Position numbers and translations under genes: made by a program. Below are positions 62,436 through 64,000 of a stretch of DNA of 64,000 nt, in pieces. Position 1 is the first letter of the stretch; each line of letters starts with the position of its first letter. The notes beneath the pieces are model-generated. The model was not told the origin of the DNA. It did no database searches and saw only the letters and a list, made by a program, of their open reading frames with translations. This stretch comes from Gnetum montanum (Eukaryota > Streptophyta > Gnetopsida > Gnetales > Gnetaceae): positions 1,626,382 through 1,690,381 of the forward strand of contig MNCI01004170.1 of assembly GCA_015680685.1 (NCBI GenBank), given 5' to 3'.

Positions 62436-64000
62436 AGTAGTTTATTTAATTTTTATAATTAGTTATCTTAATATTCAAAAATAAGGTGTTAGAAAAAGTT
62501 TCAAATTTCACATTGTAGGGCCACCACCCCCTCCCCCTGAGCTCCCACAATGAAGAGCTTAACTTGATGAGGTAAAAGGCTTTCAAATGGGGTAAATTGG
62601 AGTTCCAATTCATAAGATATCACTCTTGAAAGGCTCTAGGCTTTCAAATCACCAAAATTCCTTATGTATTTAAAGTGAAAAATGAAAACTTTGAAGAGGG
62701 TTCATGAGTATATATAGAATATATTTACTATGATATCATATTCGATAAAATATTATAGATGTGATATTATGACCCATAGAAATAATAATTTTTTTGTATT
62801 TTAGGATTGATTTTGAAGGATTTAAAGCCTCTTATAGACTACTAGGATGATGAATGGATTTTACAAATGCACCAAAAATTTGAAGATCATGAAAATTGAT
62901 CTTTAAAGTTCAAAATTGACTAAGAAACAAGGAAAATTGATGAAAAATTCAGTAAAAATAATTATAAATTGAGAAGGAAAAAAGTTCCAAAAATGCATTT
63001 ATGTGACATTTTTATAACTATCTATTAATATGAATGCATTAAACTCTTTGTATGCACTTAAACCTATAGTTTTTGAGCTTGTAACATAAGTGGTGAGGTA
63101 GCATACTAGGTGAGGTAGTGCATCATGTAAGGTAGTACACTAGGGGATGCATTACACTAGGTAAGGTAGTGTACCAAGAGGGCCCCTATCATTCATAATC
63201 TTAGAGAAGTTGCATAGGATGTTTTTGAATGTATGAGATTAGTTTAGGATCATGGTTGACAAAACTTATGCAAGTGGGTCCTACTCAAAGTAGGCTCTAT
63301 CTATACTACCTTTGGATAATTACTTTTATAGGTGTTTTTAGATACCTTAAAAGTTAAAATGTTAATCATATCCACATTTTAACCAATGCACAACTACCTC
63401 AACTAGAAGCTTGCACTATATTATATATAACCATGGAATTCTTAATTGCATAATATTAGTCAGGTAAAAGAAATTGAGTAAGAATAGGAGAATTGGAATG
63501 TGAGGTAATTTGTGATGGCCATAGTGGATTCTATGTGTGAAGCATGATTAACATAACCATCATATTTTTCCATTGAAATTTCAAAACAAGTTGAACCATT
63601 ACAAGTGATATCACATTTTATCATCTTAGGGCTCATCACCATAAGACCAAATAGCCATCACCTAAAGACACAATCATTGTAATAAGAAAATGTGAAACAA
63701 GGTGTTAAGAATACTAAAATAAATAATTAATTAGTATTATGAGGTGTTTGTGGAACTTGGATCACTAGTTAGAGGTGAGCCTCCAAACATGAATCACATG
63801 CCTTTTTAGTCACATAATGGAACTAGTGCAAGGGACCAATAGATTTTTGAAAATAGCCTACATTTAGACATAGTTCTCATGCCTTTCCAGGTATCCTAAT
63901 AGTAAGTTCATATGAATTAAACTATTATTTTATTATCCTTGCTATAGGTCTACCTTCATGAATGCATGCCTTTATAACAATGCAATAAAGTAAACTAAGG
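62436..64000 (-). other. A5 internal spacer upstream of ORF2 (continues outside the window)
   Basis: Continues 55242 leftwards on the minus strand. 62521-62545 (plus CCACCCCCTCCCCCTGAGC) is the A5 counterpart of the G-rich tract of A3. TATA-like CTATATATACTC at 62713-62724 stands about 455 bases before the ORF2 ATG when A4 is removed. 63250-63310 matches the GCTTGCTTTGGGGAGGACCC segment; 63775-63835 is the decayed conserved block. Plus 63090-63180 has four GTAGTGCA/GTAGTACAC-type short repeats. No coding region. Confidence 0.6.

Overview
The window looks like intergenic nuclear DNA of a seed plant with a large, repeat-rich genome. I see no host protein gene, tRNA, rRNA or CRISPR array. Almost all of the 64 kb can be assigned to old, nested LTR retrotransposons whose reading frames carry many stops, a large share of them explicable by C-to-T change. 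I cannot name the species.

Four families are present; the names are mine. (1) Family A: Athila-like Ty3/gypsy elements with LTRs of about 0.84-0.92 kb (TGATGA...TCATCA), a primer-binding site resembling the 3' end of tRNA-Asp, gag, an internal polypurine tract, a long spacer and a second coiled-coil ORF ('ORF2') in the env position. Five copies: A1 (+, left part outside the window), A2 (-, 14169-23501), A3 (+, 29641-38460), A4 (-, 55243-62435) and A5 (-, in three pieces: 38461-39270, 53017-55242, 62436-64000). (2) Family B: Tat-like gypsy elements with only gag and protease and a PBS-like motif ending GGCACTAG or GGTGCTAG: B1 (-, 1928-12300), B2 (-, 43171-51292) and a solo LTR (56097-57089). 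(3) One Ty1/copia element with gag only (+, 39271-53011). (4) One chromovirus-like gypsy element G (-) with gag, reverse transcriptase and RNase H remnants, cut by A1 and A2.

Order of insertion read from nesting and target-site duplications: G was hit by A1 and A2; A1 was hit by B1 (TSD GGGAG). A5 was hit by the copia element (TSD ATCTA) and by A4 (ATTAG/AGTAG); the copia element was hit by B2 (TSD CACAC); the 3' LTR of A4 was hit by the B-type solo LTR (GATGT/AATGT). The join of A3 and A5 at 38460/38461 is a truncation on both sides.

The unusual theme is that the structurally complete elements (A2, A3, A4, B1, B2, copia) all keep gag and lack a recognisable pol; only G and the edge copy A1 show pol. 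Family A keeps ORF2 behind a conserved splice-acceptor-like YAG just before its start, and in A2 and A3 behind a promoter-like cluster that copies the motif of that element's own LTR. Family B has variable minisatellites, hairpin-rich LTRs and a palindrome across the PPT/LTR border. Coordinates of degenerate ORFs are approximate; LTR ends and TSDs are exact as read.
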